From an uncultured Gammaproteobacteria bacterium (lineage in GTDB: Bacteria > Pseudomonadota > Gammaproteobacteria > Pseudomonadales > Azotimanducaceae), in NCBI GenBank assembly GCA_913045175.1, contig CAJWQG010000003.1:1-64000 (forward strand): a stretch of 64,000 bases of DNA. Reading direction: 5' to 3'. This document shows positions 1 through 7,321 of this stretch, in pieces; the first letter of the stretch is position 1; each line of letters opens with the position of its first letter. A model generated the notes under the pieces. That model was given only the letters and a program-made list of their open reading frames with translations, was not told where the DNA came from and did no database searches. The position numbers and the translations under genes are program-made.

Positions 1-89
1 GTCGGCCGTTTATAGTACTCATCTCTGTTTGCCGCGACTACGAACCGGTAATGATCAAGTGGTGCTATTGCAAACAGGACTAAACACAT
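1..89 (-). CDS. NRDE-family (TANGO2-like) protein, N-terminal fragment, runs off window edge
   Basis: The minus strand from 89 reads 29 codons without a stop to the window edge, starting ATG at 89-87. The peptide begins MCLVLFAIAPL and carries AANRDE at residues 19-24, followed by a Y-K-R-P stretch. An N-terminal MC with a downstream NRDE is the signature of the NRDE/TANGO2 family (formerly DUF833), whose biochemical role in bacteria is not established. It is divergent from lgt, with about 65 bp between the two starts. Only the first tenth of the usual length (about 250 residues) is in the window, so the call rests on this motif. Confidence 0.75.
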   Translation of the reverse strand, partial: MCLVLFAIAPLDHYRFVVAANRDEYYKRP

Positions 90-154
90 TGAGACTGCGT
101 CATAGGGAAAGCCAAAGAGTGTATCAGAGTGAATAAGTTCTATCAGGAGGCTGT

Positions 155-952
155 ATGTGGCATTACCCCGAGTTAGACCCGGTTGCTCTGCAACTTGGTC
201 CTCTTGCGATCCATTGGTACGCCATTAGCTACATCGTGGGCATTGTGCTGGCGTGGTGGACAATTGGTATTCGCAACACTCGGTACAACCTGGGTTGGTC
301 AGCAGAAGCGATATCGGACCTGATCGGCTATGGCGTTTTTGGCGTGATCCTGGGTGGTCGAATAGGCTACATGCTTTTCTATGGTACGGATCAACTGATT
401 GATAATCCCTTGAGCCTATTCAAGTTATGGCAGGGCGGGATGTCGTTCCACGGTGGGTTACTTGGCGTCATGGTCGCAGTATTTCTCTACGCGAAAAAGC
501 ACGATAGAAAGTTCTTCCCGATTATGGACCTGATCGCTCCAAGCGTACCTCTGGCACTTGGCAGCGGTAGAATAGGCAACTTTATCAACGGTGAGCTACC
601 GGGTAGGGTATCGGAGTTGCCCTGGGCAGTTATTTATCCCGGAGACGTAATCGCAAGGCACCCGTCGAGTTTGTATCAGGCAGCAATCGAGGGGTTGGTG
701 CTTTTTGTCGTGCTGTGGTTTTTTGCGGCGAAATCACGTCCGCCGATGGCGGTTGCTGGCATGTTTTTGTTTGCCTATGGATTACTGCGAGGCTTTACGG
801 AACTTTTTCGAGAACCGGATACCCATATTGGGTTTGTTGCATTTGGGTGGATCACAACAGGCCAGCTGTTATCCTTGCCGATGCTTCTGTGCGGTTTAGT
901 AATATTGGTAATAAGCTATCGCGCTGTAAAACAGTCAGCTGTAAAACAGTGA
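155..952 (+). CDS. lgt: Prolipoprotein diacylglyceryl transferase
   Basis: Lgt transfers diacylglycerol from phosphatidylglycerol to the lipobox cysteine of prolipoproteins in the inner membrane, the first step of lipoprotein maturation. The 265-residue protein has about seven hydrophobic segments. It shows the SFHGGLLG motif (His99, matching essential His103 of E. coli) and the family signature GRIGNFINGE at 138-147 with its essential arginine. AGGAGG at 145-150, four bases before the ATG, fixes the start. The last codons lie in a 15-bp tandem repeat (923-952) that encodes AVKQS then AVKQ. The second copy differs by TCA to TGA, which is the stop codon. fabV follows 26 bp later. Confidence 0.97.
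   Translation: MWHYPELDPVALQLGPLAIHWYAISYIVGIVLAWWTIGIRNTRYNLGWSAEAISDLIGYGVFGVILGGRIGYMLFYGTDQLIDNPLSLFKLWQGGMSFHGGLLGVMVAVFLYAKKHDRKFFPIMDLIAPSVPLALGSGRIGNFINGELPGRVSELPWAVIYPGDVIARHPSSLYQAAIEGLVLFVVLWFFAAKSRPPMAVAGMFLFAYGLLRGFTELFREPDTHIGFVAFGWITTGQLLSLPMLLCGLVILVISYRAVKQSAVKQ
923..952 (+). repeat. 15-bp tandem duplication ending lgt
   Basis: Two adjacent 15-base units (923-937 and 938-952) match at 14 of 15 positions. The single difference changes TCA to TGA and gives lgt its stop. Each unit contains the small palindrome CTGT-AAA-ACAG. It looks like a recent slippage duplication that moved the end of the protein. Confidence 0.8.
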
Positions 953-978
953 GCTAAAAAAAGAGGACGAAGTAAACA

Positions 979-2169
979 ATGATAATTGAACCTCGAATAA
1001 AGGGCTTTTTTTGTACCACCTCGCACCCAACTGGGTGTGCTCAGGACGTTGCGGAGCAGATTGCCCATGTCAAAGAAAATGGGCCGATCAAAGATGGCCC
1101 CTCTCGTGTCTTGGTGATTGGGGCCTCCGGGGGCTATGGGCTCGCATCCCGTATTTCGGCAGCGTTCGGTTGTGGCGCTTCTACCATAGGTGTCTTTTTT
1201 GAACGACCGGCGGTGAAAAAAAGAACAGCGTCCCCAGGTTGGTACAAATCTGCAGCATTTACTGAAGAGGCGACATCGGCAGGATTATATGCACGGAACA
1301 TCAATGGTGATGCTTACTCCGAGAGCTTGAAACAACGCACAATCGAACTGATCAAGAAAGACCTCGGTGATATCGATATGGTGGTTTATTCGCTTGCTGC
1401 GCCTCAAAGAGAACTGGCCGACGGCACAGTGTGCCGTTCTGTTTTGAAGCCCATTGGTGAGCCATTTTCGGGTGTGACCATCGATATCAACAGTGCCCAG
1501 ATTCGCCCGGTGAGCCTCGAGCCGGCAAGGGATGAGGAAATTCACGACACTGTCAAAGTGATGGGTGGCGAGGACTGGGAGCTATGGATTGACGCGCTAA
1601 TGGAAGCTGGCGTTCTGGCCGAAGGCTGTATTACGACGAACTATACATATCTTGGTAGTGAGGTTACCTGGCCGATTTACTATCACGGGACAATCGGTAA
1701 AGCGAAGGAAGATCTGGATCGCGCCGCGCGGGCACTGGGTGAGAAAATGGCCAGTGTTGGAGGTACGGCACGGGTAGCTGTGATGAAAGGTCTTCTGACC
1801 GGGGCATCGTCAGCTATTCCTGGCATGTCTCTTTATCTTTCGCTGCTGTATAAGGCCATGAAGGCAGCCGGTAATCACGAAGGATGTATCGAGCAAACCA
1901 CTCGCCTTTTTGCATCCCATTTGTTTGGAGAACGCAAGCTTGAACAAGATGATGCCGGGAGAATTCGCATGGACGGGTGGGAGCTATCAGATGAAATCCA
2001 ATCCTACGTGCGAGAAAACTGGGCCAAAGTAAACGAGAGTAATCTTAACGAACTGACGGATTTTGCTGGGTATCAGGAAGCGTTCCTGCAGCTCCATGGA
2101 TTTGGTTTTTCTCAGGTCGACTATAGCGCTGAAGTAGACCAGTCTGTCGAGATGGCACTTGTGGAGTAG
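979..2169 (+). CDS. fabV: Enoyl-[acyl-carrier-protein] reductase, FabV type
   Basis: FabV catalyses the last, NADH-dependent reduction of each fatty acid elongation cycle. It belongs to the same family as trans-2-enoyl-CoA reductases and is the triclosan-refractory isozyme. The 396 residues match the family length. The start MIIEPRIKGFFCTTSHP and the Rossmann loop VIGASGGYGLASR are typical. The Tyr-x8-Lys catalytic signature is present in YYHGTIGKAK. An AGGACGA stretch precedes the ATG. It lies 26 bp after lgt and may be cotranscribed with it. No fabI or fabK is in the window, so whether this is the only enoyl reductase cannot be judged. Confidence 0.96.
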   Translation: MIIEPRIKGFFCTTSHPTGCAQDVAEQIAHVKENGPIKDGPSRVLVIGASGGYGLASRISAAFGCGASTIGVFFERPAVKKRTASPGWYKSAAFTEEATSAGLYARNINGDAYSESLKQRTIELIKKDLGDIDMVVYSLAAPQRELADGTVCRSVLKPIGEPFSGVTIDINSAQIRPVSLEPARDEEIHDTVKVMGGEDWELWIDALMEAGVLAEGCITTNYTYLGSEVTWPIYYHGTIGKAKEDLDRAARALGEKMASVGGTARVAVMKGLLTGASSAIPGMSLYLSLLYKAMKAAGNHEGCIEQTTRLFASHLFGERKLEQDDAGRIRMDGWELSDEIQSYVRENWAKVNESNLNELTDFAGYQEAFLQLHGFGFSQVDYSAEVDQSVEMALVE

Positions 2170-2262
2170 CGTCATATCGACGTTCCTTTAATGACTATGT
2201 CCTAAAGAGATTAGCGTGATCGTCTCCTGCCAAAATTGTGTCTGGGTGTCAAGAATATACCC

Positions 2263-2370
2263 ATGGAGACAAGCCGGCTTATTCGTCTTACTTATTGCCC
2301 CCGTGGTGTGGTGTACATTGGGGCCGCGTAGGCACTTGCCCTATCGGGTAAAACCTCTATTGGGTCAGTC
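2263..2370 (+). pseudogene. Interrupted N-terminal segment of a MASE2 membrane domain
   Basis: An ATG at 2263 opens 36 codons in the same frame as the cyclase at 2371. They are broken by one TAG at 2329-2331 (codon 23). The translation reads METSRLIRLTYCPRGVVYIG, then two alanines, the stop, and ALALSGKTSIGSV, and runs straight into the membrane segment of the cyclase. The RL-(x)n-PR-x-V start followed by a hydrophobic helix resembles the first part of MASE2 domains, as in E. coli DgcC. The stop stands where a residue such as Trp (TGG to TAG) would fit. I infer that the ancestral gene began here. Confidence 0.55.
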
Positions 2371-3447
2371 TTGCTGATCATCATAGTACTGTTGTATCCC
2401 CATTTACTGCTTCTAGTGAGTAGGCGGTTTTTCAATCACTCCTCTGGTGCGAGGTATTCAATGCTGGTCGATGCAGTGTTGGTATCGCTTCTGATCGTGT
2501 TTATGGACTTCAATCTGCTTGCTAGCCTTACTTTTTTCGTGTGTCTGATAATCAGCACACTACTCATTTGCCCACCAGTGCTGCTGCTTTTGAACACATC
2601 TATCGTCGTTTCTGTTGGCGCGATCTTTTTCTCTCCCGAAAACGTGATGGAACCCAGCTGGGTTCAGGATGTGATGAGCGCCTGCTTACTTGTGAGCTTC
2701 AGTGGTTTTGTCGCTTTCCTTTGTTTTAGGTACAGATCGCTCTTGGTCGAGGATCATCAACGAGCGGGGAAGAGAAATGAGGTTCTGCAATCAAGACTTA
2801 AGCCTTACATCTCTCAGCAGGTATTCCACTCCATTACAGAGAATCAGATGATTCCCAGCCGGCGCTGTCATCTCACGGTGTTTTTCTCGGACATTGAAGG
2901 CTTTACTCACTCGATGGATCACCTAAACGAGAATGCGGTAACCAGATTACTGAACGAATACCTGAATGAGATGGCGCGGCTGGCACACCGCTTTGGCGGA
3001 ACAGTAGATAAGTTCATAGGTGATGGTGTAATGATTTTATATGGTCATTCACCCGATATTCGAAGAGACGCAATAGCATGCGTACGAATGGCACTCGCCA
3101 TGAGGGAGAAACTTAGCGAGATCATGTTTGACTGGCAGCAGCTGGGACAAGACTTGCATATTCGTATTGGTATTGATTCTGGATTCTGCACCGTAGGTAA
3201 CCTCGGTTCATCGGAACGCATGGAGTTCACAGCGATCGGTAGTACGGTAAACCGGGCGAGTCGGTTGGAGGGATGCGCAGGGACTGATGAGATCCTGATC
3301 TACGATGCAACCTATAACCTGGTGTGTAATCACATAAAGTGCGGCGAAAGGACACTAGTGACAGTCAAAGGAATTGACAAGCCAATCGGTGTACATTGTG
3401 TGGAAGGATTGCTGGAAGCGCCCGATACCGTCCGACTACTTCGTTGA
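2371..3447 (+). CDS. Class III adenylate cyclase with truncated MASE2 membrane domain
   Basis: The C-terminal catalytic domain (about 165-350) is a class III nucleotide cyclase converting ATP to cAMP. Metal aspartates sit in FFSDIEGF (Asp174) and FIGDGVMI (Asp218). A lysine in DKFIGDG suits adenine selectivity. The transition-state pair is in VNRASRLEG, where most homologues have Leu instead of the first Arg. Residues 1-120 form hydrophobic helices including YPHLLLLVSRR, typical of MASE2 as in Pseudomonas CyaB. The TTG at 2371 is the first start after the in-frame TAG at 2329, so the present reading frame lacks the first MASE2 helix. It may still be expressed, or be an early pseudogene. It ends 34 bp before hemE. 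Confidence 0.8.
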   Translation: MLIIIVLLYPHLLLLVSRRFFNHSSGARYSMLVDAVLVSLLIVFMDFNLLASLTFFVCLIISTLLICPPVLLLLNTSIVVSVGAIFFSPENVMEPSWVQDVMSACLLVSFSGFVAFLCFRYRSLLVEDHQRAGKRNEVLQSRLKPYISQQVFHSITENQMIPSRRCHLTVFFSDIEGFTHSMDHLNENAVTRLLNEYLNEMARLAHRFGGTVDKFIGDGVMILYGHSPDIRRDAIACVRMALAMREKLSEIMFDWQQLGQDLHIRIGIDSGFCTVGNLGSSERMEFTAIGSTVNRASRLEGCAGTDEILIYDATYNLVCNHIKCGERTLVTVKGIDKPIGVHCVEGLLEAPDTVRLLR

Positions 3448-3481
3448 CTAAGGTATAATGTCGCCTTTTTCTGGACCAGCA

Positions 3482-4516
3482 ATGTCACTACGACTCGATG
3501 ATTGTGTCTTTTTGAAAGCCTGTCGCGGCGAGAAGACGGATTACACACCAATATGGTTGTATCGTCAGGCTGGTCGCTATATGCCTGAATACCATGAGGT
3601 CAAGGGAGATACACCAAGCCTCGACTTTTTTAAGACGCCTGAACTGGCTGCGAAAGTCACTTGTGATGCGCAGCGAATCCTGGGAGTCGATGCAGCGATC
3701 CTGTTTACAGATCTACTGCCGATACTTGAGCCCATGGGTCTTAAACTGGACTATCTGCCAGGAATCGGGCCCGACATCAGCAACCCCGTACGCACGAATA
3801 CGGATATAGACAATCTCGAGGTCACACCAGCAGCAGACACCGTTGACTATATAGGTGAAACGATTCGACTGGTCCGCAGGGAACTACCGGAAGATATACC
3901 ACTAATCGGATTTGCTGGTGCACCTTTCACCTTGGCGTCCTATGCCATCGAAGGTCGTGGTTCCAGGAACTACGTTTTTGTAAAACAACTCATGTATGGC
4001 GACGAGAGTGCATGGAATACGCTAATGTCCAAGGTCACTGATGTCGTGATCGATTACCTAAATTATCAGATCGCATCTGGCGTACAGGCGGTTCAGCTGT
4101 TTGACAGCTGGGTAGGATGTCTGGGACCAAAGGATTACCGTCGTTTTGTGCTCCCACACAGCAAACGACTAATTGAGTCAGTTTCAGGCCGCGTACCGGT
4201 AATTCATTTTGGTACCGGTAATCCAGCACTTCTGCCTCTGATGGATGAAGCAGGTGCGGATGTCATGGGAATTGACTGGCGCGCGTCGCTAATGGATTCC
4301 TGGAAACTACTTGATGCGAAGTCCGTACAGGGGAACCTGGATCCAATCATCCTATGTGCCGATGAAGCATCCGTTGTACGCGAAGCGACAACACTACTGG
4401 ACTCTGTAGGAGGAAAGCCGGGGCACATATTCAACCTGGGACACGGCATCATTCCCGACACTGCAGTCGAGAACGTCAAGGCGCTGGTTAGAACTGTCCA
4501 GGAATATCGTAATTAG
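3482..4516 (+). CDS. hemE: Uroporphyrinogen decarboxylase
   Basis: HemE removes four carboxyl groups from uroporphyrinogen III to give coproporphyrinogen III in heme synthesis; it is cytosolic. The RQAGRYMPEY signature is near the N-terminus, FAGAPFTLASY lies in the middle and FNLGHGIIPDT near the end, all family hallmarks. I prefer the ATG at 3482 (MSLRLDDCVFL, 344 residues) because it matches the usual family start. An ATG at 3458 would add eight residues, with AAGG close upstream. TATAAT at 3454-3459 overlaps that upstream ATG and would suit transcription starting between the two, but no good -35 is seen. It is convergent with argA. Confidence 0.95.
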   Translation: MSLRLDDCVFLKACRGEKTDYTPIWLYRQAGRYMPEYHEVKGDTPSLDFFKTPELAAKVTCDAQRILGVDAAILFTDLLPILEPMGLKLDYLPGIGPDISNPVRTNTDIDNLEVTPAADTVDYIGETIRLVRRELPEDIPLIGFAGAPFTLASYAIEGRGSRNYVFVKQLMYGDESAWNTLMSKVTDVVIDYLNYQIASGVQAVQLFDSWVGCLGPKDYRRFVLPHSKRLIESVSGRVPVIHFGTGNPALLPLMDEAGADVMGIDWRASLMDSWKLLDAKSVQGNLDPIILCADEASVVREATTLLDSVGGKPGHIFNLGHGIIPDTAVENVKALVRTVQEYRN

Positions 4517-4596
4517 GTTTTCGTAGGCTGACCGAGCTGGCGAAGGGGCCTCGAGACCGCTATTCCCATTGAGTAGACGGTATCGAATCTACTACT

Positions 4597-4769
4597 GAGC
4601 TGGGGTAAGGGGGGTATTGTTTCGCGACGCAAACATAGCGAACGGCCGCCGAGACCGCCTATGGCAACCACGATATTGCTCCGCCCAGGCGACCAACGAG
4701 GGCACAAATGAGCCTCTCAGGGAGGCCGAGAGCGAGCGGCGCGAAATAGTACCCCCCTTCCGCCAGCGG
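4597..4769. repeat. Inverted-repeat element between hemE and argA
   Basis: Two arms of about 30 bases, 4597-4626 and 4740-4769, are imperfect inverted copies. The best core is AAGGGGGGTA-n3-TTTCGCG against its complement. They enclose about 113 bp. Part of the interior (about 4635-4655) repeats a segment to the left (about 4547-4565) in direct orientation, sharing CGAGACCGC. A third degenerate arm-like stretch lies near 4533-4550. Open frames here are short and resemble nothing. The two flanking genes converge, so it could act as a bidirectional terminator in RNA. It could also be a small non-autonomous mobile element. No clear target-site duplication is visible. No second copy was noticed in the window. 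Confidence 0.6.
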
Positions 4770-4790
4770 GCCGAGTCTTCCACGACTGGA

Positions 4791-6074
4791 CTAGATGTTT
4801 TTCTGCAGGTACTTCGAGTTGCGTTGGTAGTTGTAAAGCGACTTGCGGGCTTCTGGCAATACGTCGATAGATTGCTCTTCGAACCCCCTGTCGACAAACC
4901 AATGAGCTGCTTGCGTGGTTAACACGAACAGGGAGGCCAGACCGAGTTTTTTCGCGTCTGCTTCTATACGTTGCAGTAGAAGTTCGCCGCGATTGTCATT
5001 GCGGTAGTCCGGGTGTGTTGCAAGGCACGCGAGCTCTCCCTTACCTTCAAAAGGATAGAGTGCAGCACAGGCGACAATCATGCCGTCCCGTTCGATGATC
5101 TTAAAGTGGTCGACCTCGGATTCGATTAGCTCTCGAGAGCGCTTGACCAGAATCCCATCCTGTTCCAAAGGACTGATCAGTTCCAGAATCCCAGCCACAT
5201 CATCAGCGGTCGCTACTCTGAGTTGCTCGTAACTTTCCTCAACGATCTGGGTGCCAGAACCATCTCGCGTGAATAGCTCTTCCAGTAATGCGCCATCGCG
5301 TTCATAGCTTATAACGTGACACCTGTTTACACCTTCAAGACATGCTGAAATCGTTAGATCAGCAAGTTTCTGATCAGCAGGATCGGATACTGACGGGATC
5401 TGATCCTTTGTTAGCTCGTTGATTAACTTTCCATTTTTATCTTGTATGCCATCCTCTGAAGAAAAGTAAATCAGCTTCTCGGCTGAAAGGGCCGCCGCAA
5501 CGTCATGAGCGAGTTCACGTTCATCGAGAACGAAAGTTTCCCCAGAAGGAGAGTGGCCGCTTGAAGAGATCAGCACGATAGCGTTGTTGGCGAGTTGCGT
5601 TTCGATTGCAGATCGATTGATACTGCGCGTCGTTCCCGTGTGGTGATGGTCCACACCATCTTTGATTCCAATCGGTTTGGCTTTGACAAAGTTGCCGCTG
5701 GTTACCAGCATCTCTGAATGCATAGCCGCGTGACCACGTGAGAGTCCCGCTTCCAATTTTCCTTTTGCGGAATCGACCGCGGCTAGAATCATAGGGAAAA
5801 TGGCGGGTGGGGTGATATGCACTGAACCTGACCCTGACACAGAGAAGGGCCACTCCTCATAGCCGAGGGATTGTTCAATTTGGGGATCAGCACCATGGAT
5901 GATCACTTGCCTTACACCAAGACTATTCAGCAGTGCAATATCGTTTAATACATTAACGAAATTATCGTGCATGATCGCTTCACCACCGAGGAAGAATACA
6001 AATGTTTTCTCTCGGTGTGTGTTGATGTATGGGGTCGATGCCCTAAACCACTTAAGGTGATCTTTATCGCTCAT
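4791..6074 (-). CDS. argA: Amino-acid N-acetyltransferase (N-acetylglutamate synthase)
   Basis: ArgA acetylates glutamate with acetyl-CoA, the first committed step of arginine synthesis. The 427 residues show an N-terminal amino-acid-kinase-like domain (about 20-275, beginning FVFFLGGEAIMHDNF and containing IIHGADPQIEQSLG), which normally carries the arginine feedback site. A GNAT acetyltransferase domain follows (about 285-425, with ELACLATHPDYRNDNRGELL as the acetyl-CoA-binding loop). This is the classical bifunctional-fold ArgA of gammaproteobacteria. argE lies 8 bp upstream on the same strand, so the two probably form an argE-argA operon. No convincing ArgR box was found. Confidence 0.95.
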   Translation of the reverse strand: MSDKDHLKWFRASTPYINTHREKTFVFFLGGEAIMHDNFVNVLNDIALLNSLGVRQVIIHGADPQIEQSLGYEEWPFSVSGSGSVHITPPAIFPMILAAVDSAKGKLEAGLSRGHAAMHSEMLVTSGNFVKAKPIGIKDGVDHHHTGTTRSINRSAIETQLANNAIVLISSSGHSPSGETFVLDERELAHDVAAALSAEKLIYFSSEDGIQDKNGKLINELTKDQIPSVSDPADQKLADLTISACLEGVNRCHVISYERDGALLEELFTRDGSGTQIVEESYEQLRVATADDVAGILELISPLEQDGILVKRSRELIESEVDHFKIIERDGMIVACAALYPFEGKGELACLATHPDYRNDNRGELLLQRIEADAKKLGLASLFVLTTQAAHWFVDRGFEEQSIDVLPEARKSLYNYQRNSKYLQKNI

Positions 6075-6082
6075 GATGTGTA

Positions 6083-7231
6083 CTAGTTAAGGCAGTACTT
6101 TTCTACAAGGGCGCGGATTATAGCAACTGTTGGTTCAAGTTGGTTAAGGTCAATATATTCATTTGGCTGATGTGCCTGATCAATGGACCCGGGTCCTAGT
6201 ACTATGGTTTCGATACCGAGATCGGCTAAAAAGGGTGCTTCGGTCGCAAAAGCGACAGAGCGTGCAGCATTGGATGTTAAGTCTTGTAAGGTGCCCAAAA
6301 GTTCTGATTTAGGGTTTTCGAACGGTGCAATGGGGTTATGAATCAACTCCAGATTGCTGGTTAGGCCTGGCGCGGTGTTAATTTTTTCGATGCGGGAGCG
6401 AAGTTCCATCAGTAATTCTTCGTTGTCCATTCCGGGTAGGGTTCTGACATCCAGAGAAATAGAAACATGGTCGCAGATTCGATTTGGGTTATTCCCTCCG
6501 TGAATACAGCCTAAGTTGAGAGTAGGGTAAAAAACGTCAAAACGATCGTCTGTGAAGTTAGCCTTTAGCTGGTCACCAAAGTCTGTGAGTTCATTAATTA
6601 TGCTGGCAGTTGCGTTGAGCGCGTTTGCCCCTAACTCAGGATTGGATGAGTGTCCTGATTCACCGTGAATATCCGTTCGCAGCATCATTATCCCTTTATG
6701 TAAATTGATAGGGCTGAGAGATGTTGGTTCGCCTATTACCGCGTACTTTGAATTCCTAATGTCTTCTTCTTTAAGAGCGCGGATGCCGCTCATCGTAGAT
6801 TCTTCGTCCGCTGTCGCCAGAATAATCAATGGATGCTTGAACTGCCGATTCATGAGCGGATAGATCGCTTCAATGATGAGGGCGAAGAAACTCTTCATGT
6901 CACTGGTACCCAAGCCATACCAGCGACTGTCTACTTCCGAAATCTTAAACGGGTCGGATTGCCAAAGATGTTCATCGAGGGGGACAGTATCGGTATGCCC
7001 AGAGAGTATTAAGCCTTCTGTACCTTTGCCCATGGTAGCAATGAGGTTTTCTTTTCCCGGAAGGCTTGGTATCGGCTTCGTTGTTACGTTAAGTCCCAAT
7101 TCGTTAAGCCAGTTCGCCAGCAGACTAACCACGTCATGGTTCGAAAGATCGAACTGCGCAAGGGTACTACTCATCGACGGGGTGGCGACAAGGTCAAAAA
7201 CCATTTGCTTGACGGTGGGCGAACTTGGCAT
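6083..7231 (-). CDS. argE: Acetylornithine deacetylase
   Basis: ArgE hydrolyses N2-acetylornithine to ornithine and acetate, completing the linear acetylated route of arginine synthesis. It is an M20-family di-zinc enzyme of 382 residues. Metal and catalytic motifs are visible: SGHTDTVP, TSDMK, ADEESTMSG and GEPT, and a late GPGSIDQAHQPNEY with the final metal histidine. It is followed by argA with an 8-bp gap. It is divergent from the PilB/GspE-like pseudogene, with 90 bp between the starts. Confidence 0.95.
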   Translation of the reverse strand: MPSSPTVKQMVFDLVATPSMSSTLAQFDLSNHDVVSLLANWLNELGLNVTTKPIPSLPGKENLIATMGKGTEGLILSGHTDTVPLDEHLWQSDPFKISEVDSRWYGLGTSDMKSFFALIIEAIYPLMNRQFKHPLIILATADEESTMSGIRALKEEDIRNSKYAVIGEPTSLSPINLHKGIMMLRTDIHGESGHSSNPELGANALNATASIINELTDFGDQLKANFTDDRFDVFYPTLNLGCIHGGNNPNRICDHVSISLDVRTLPGMDNEELLMELRSRIEKINTAPGLTSNLELIHNPIAPFENPKSELLGTLQDLTSNAARSVAFATEAPFLADLGIETIVLGPGSIDQAHQPNEYIDLNQLEPTVAIIRALVEKYCLN

Positions 7232-7321
7232 TGCCGGAGTGTACCAGTATTAAGCTTGTGAGCGGAAAGCACCGAAAAAAAGGTGTAAGCTGTAAATACC
7301 CCTAAAAAATGGGTTGAGTTC

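Noticed and set aside
1-154. Coding sequence on the plus strand before lgt
   Set aside because: The open plus-strand frame gives no family-like peptide, while the minus strand gives a clear NRDE-family start.
4592-4922. Overlapping open frames of 60-100 codons on both strands between hemE and argA
   Set aside because: They lie in the inverted-repeat region or over the argA 3' end and resemble no protein family.
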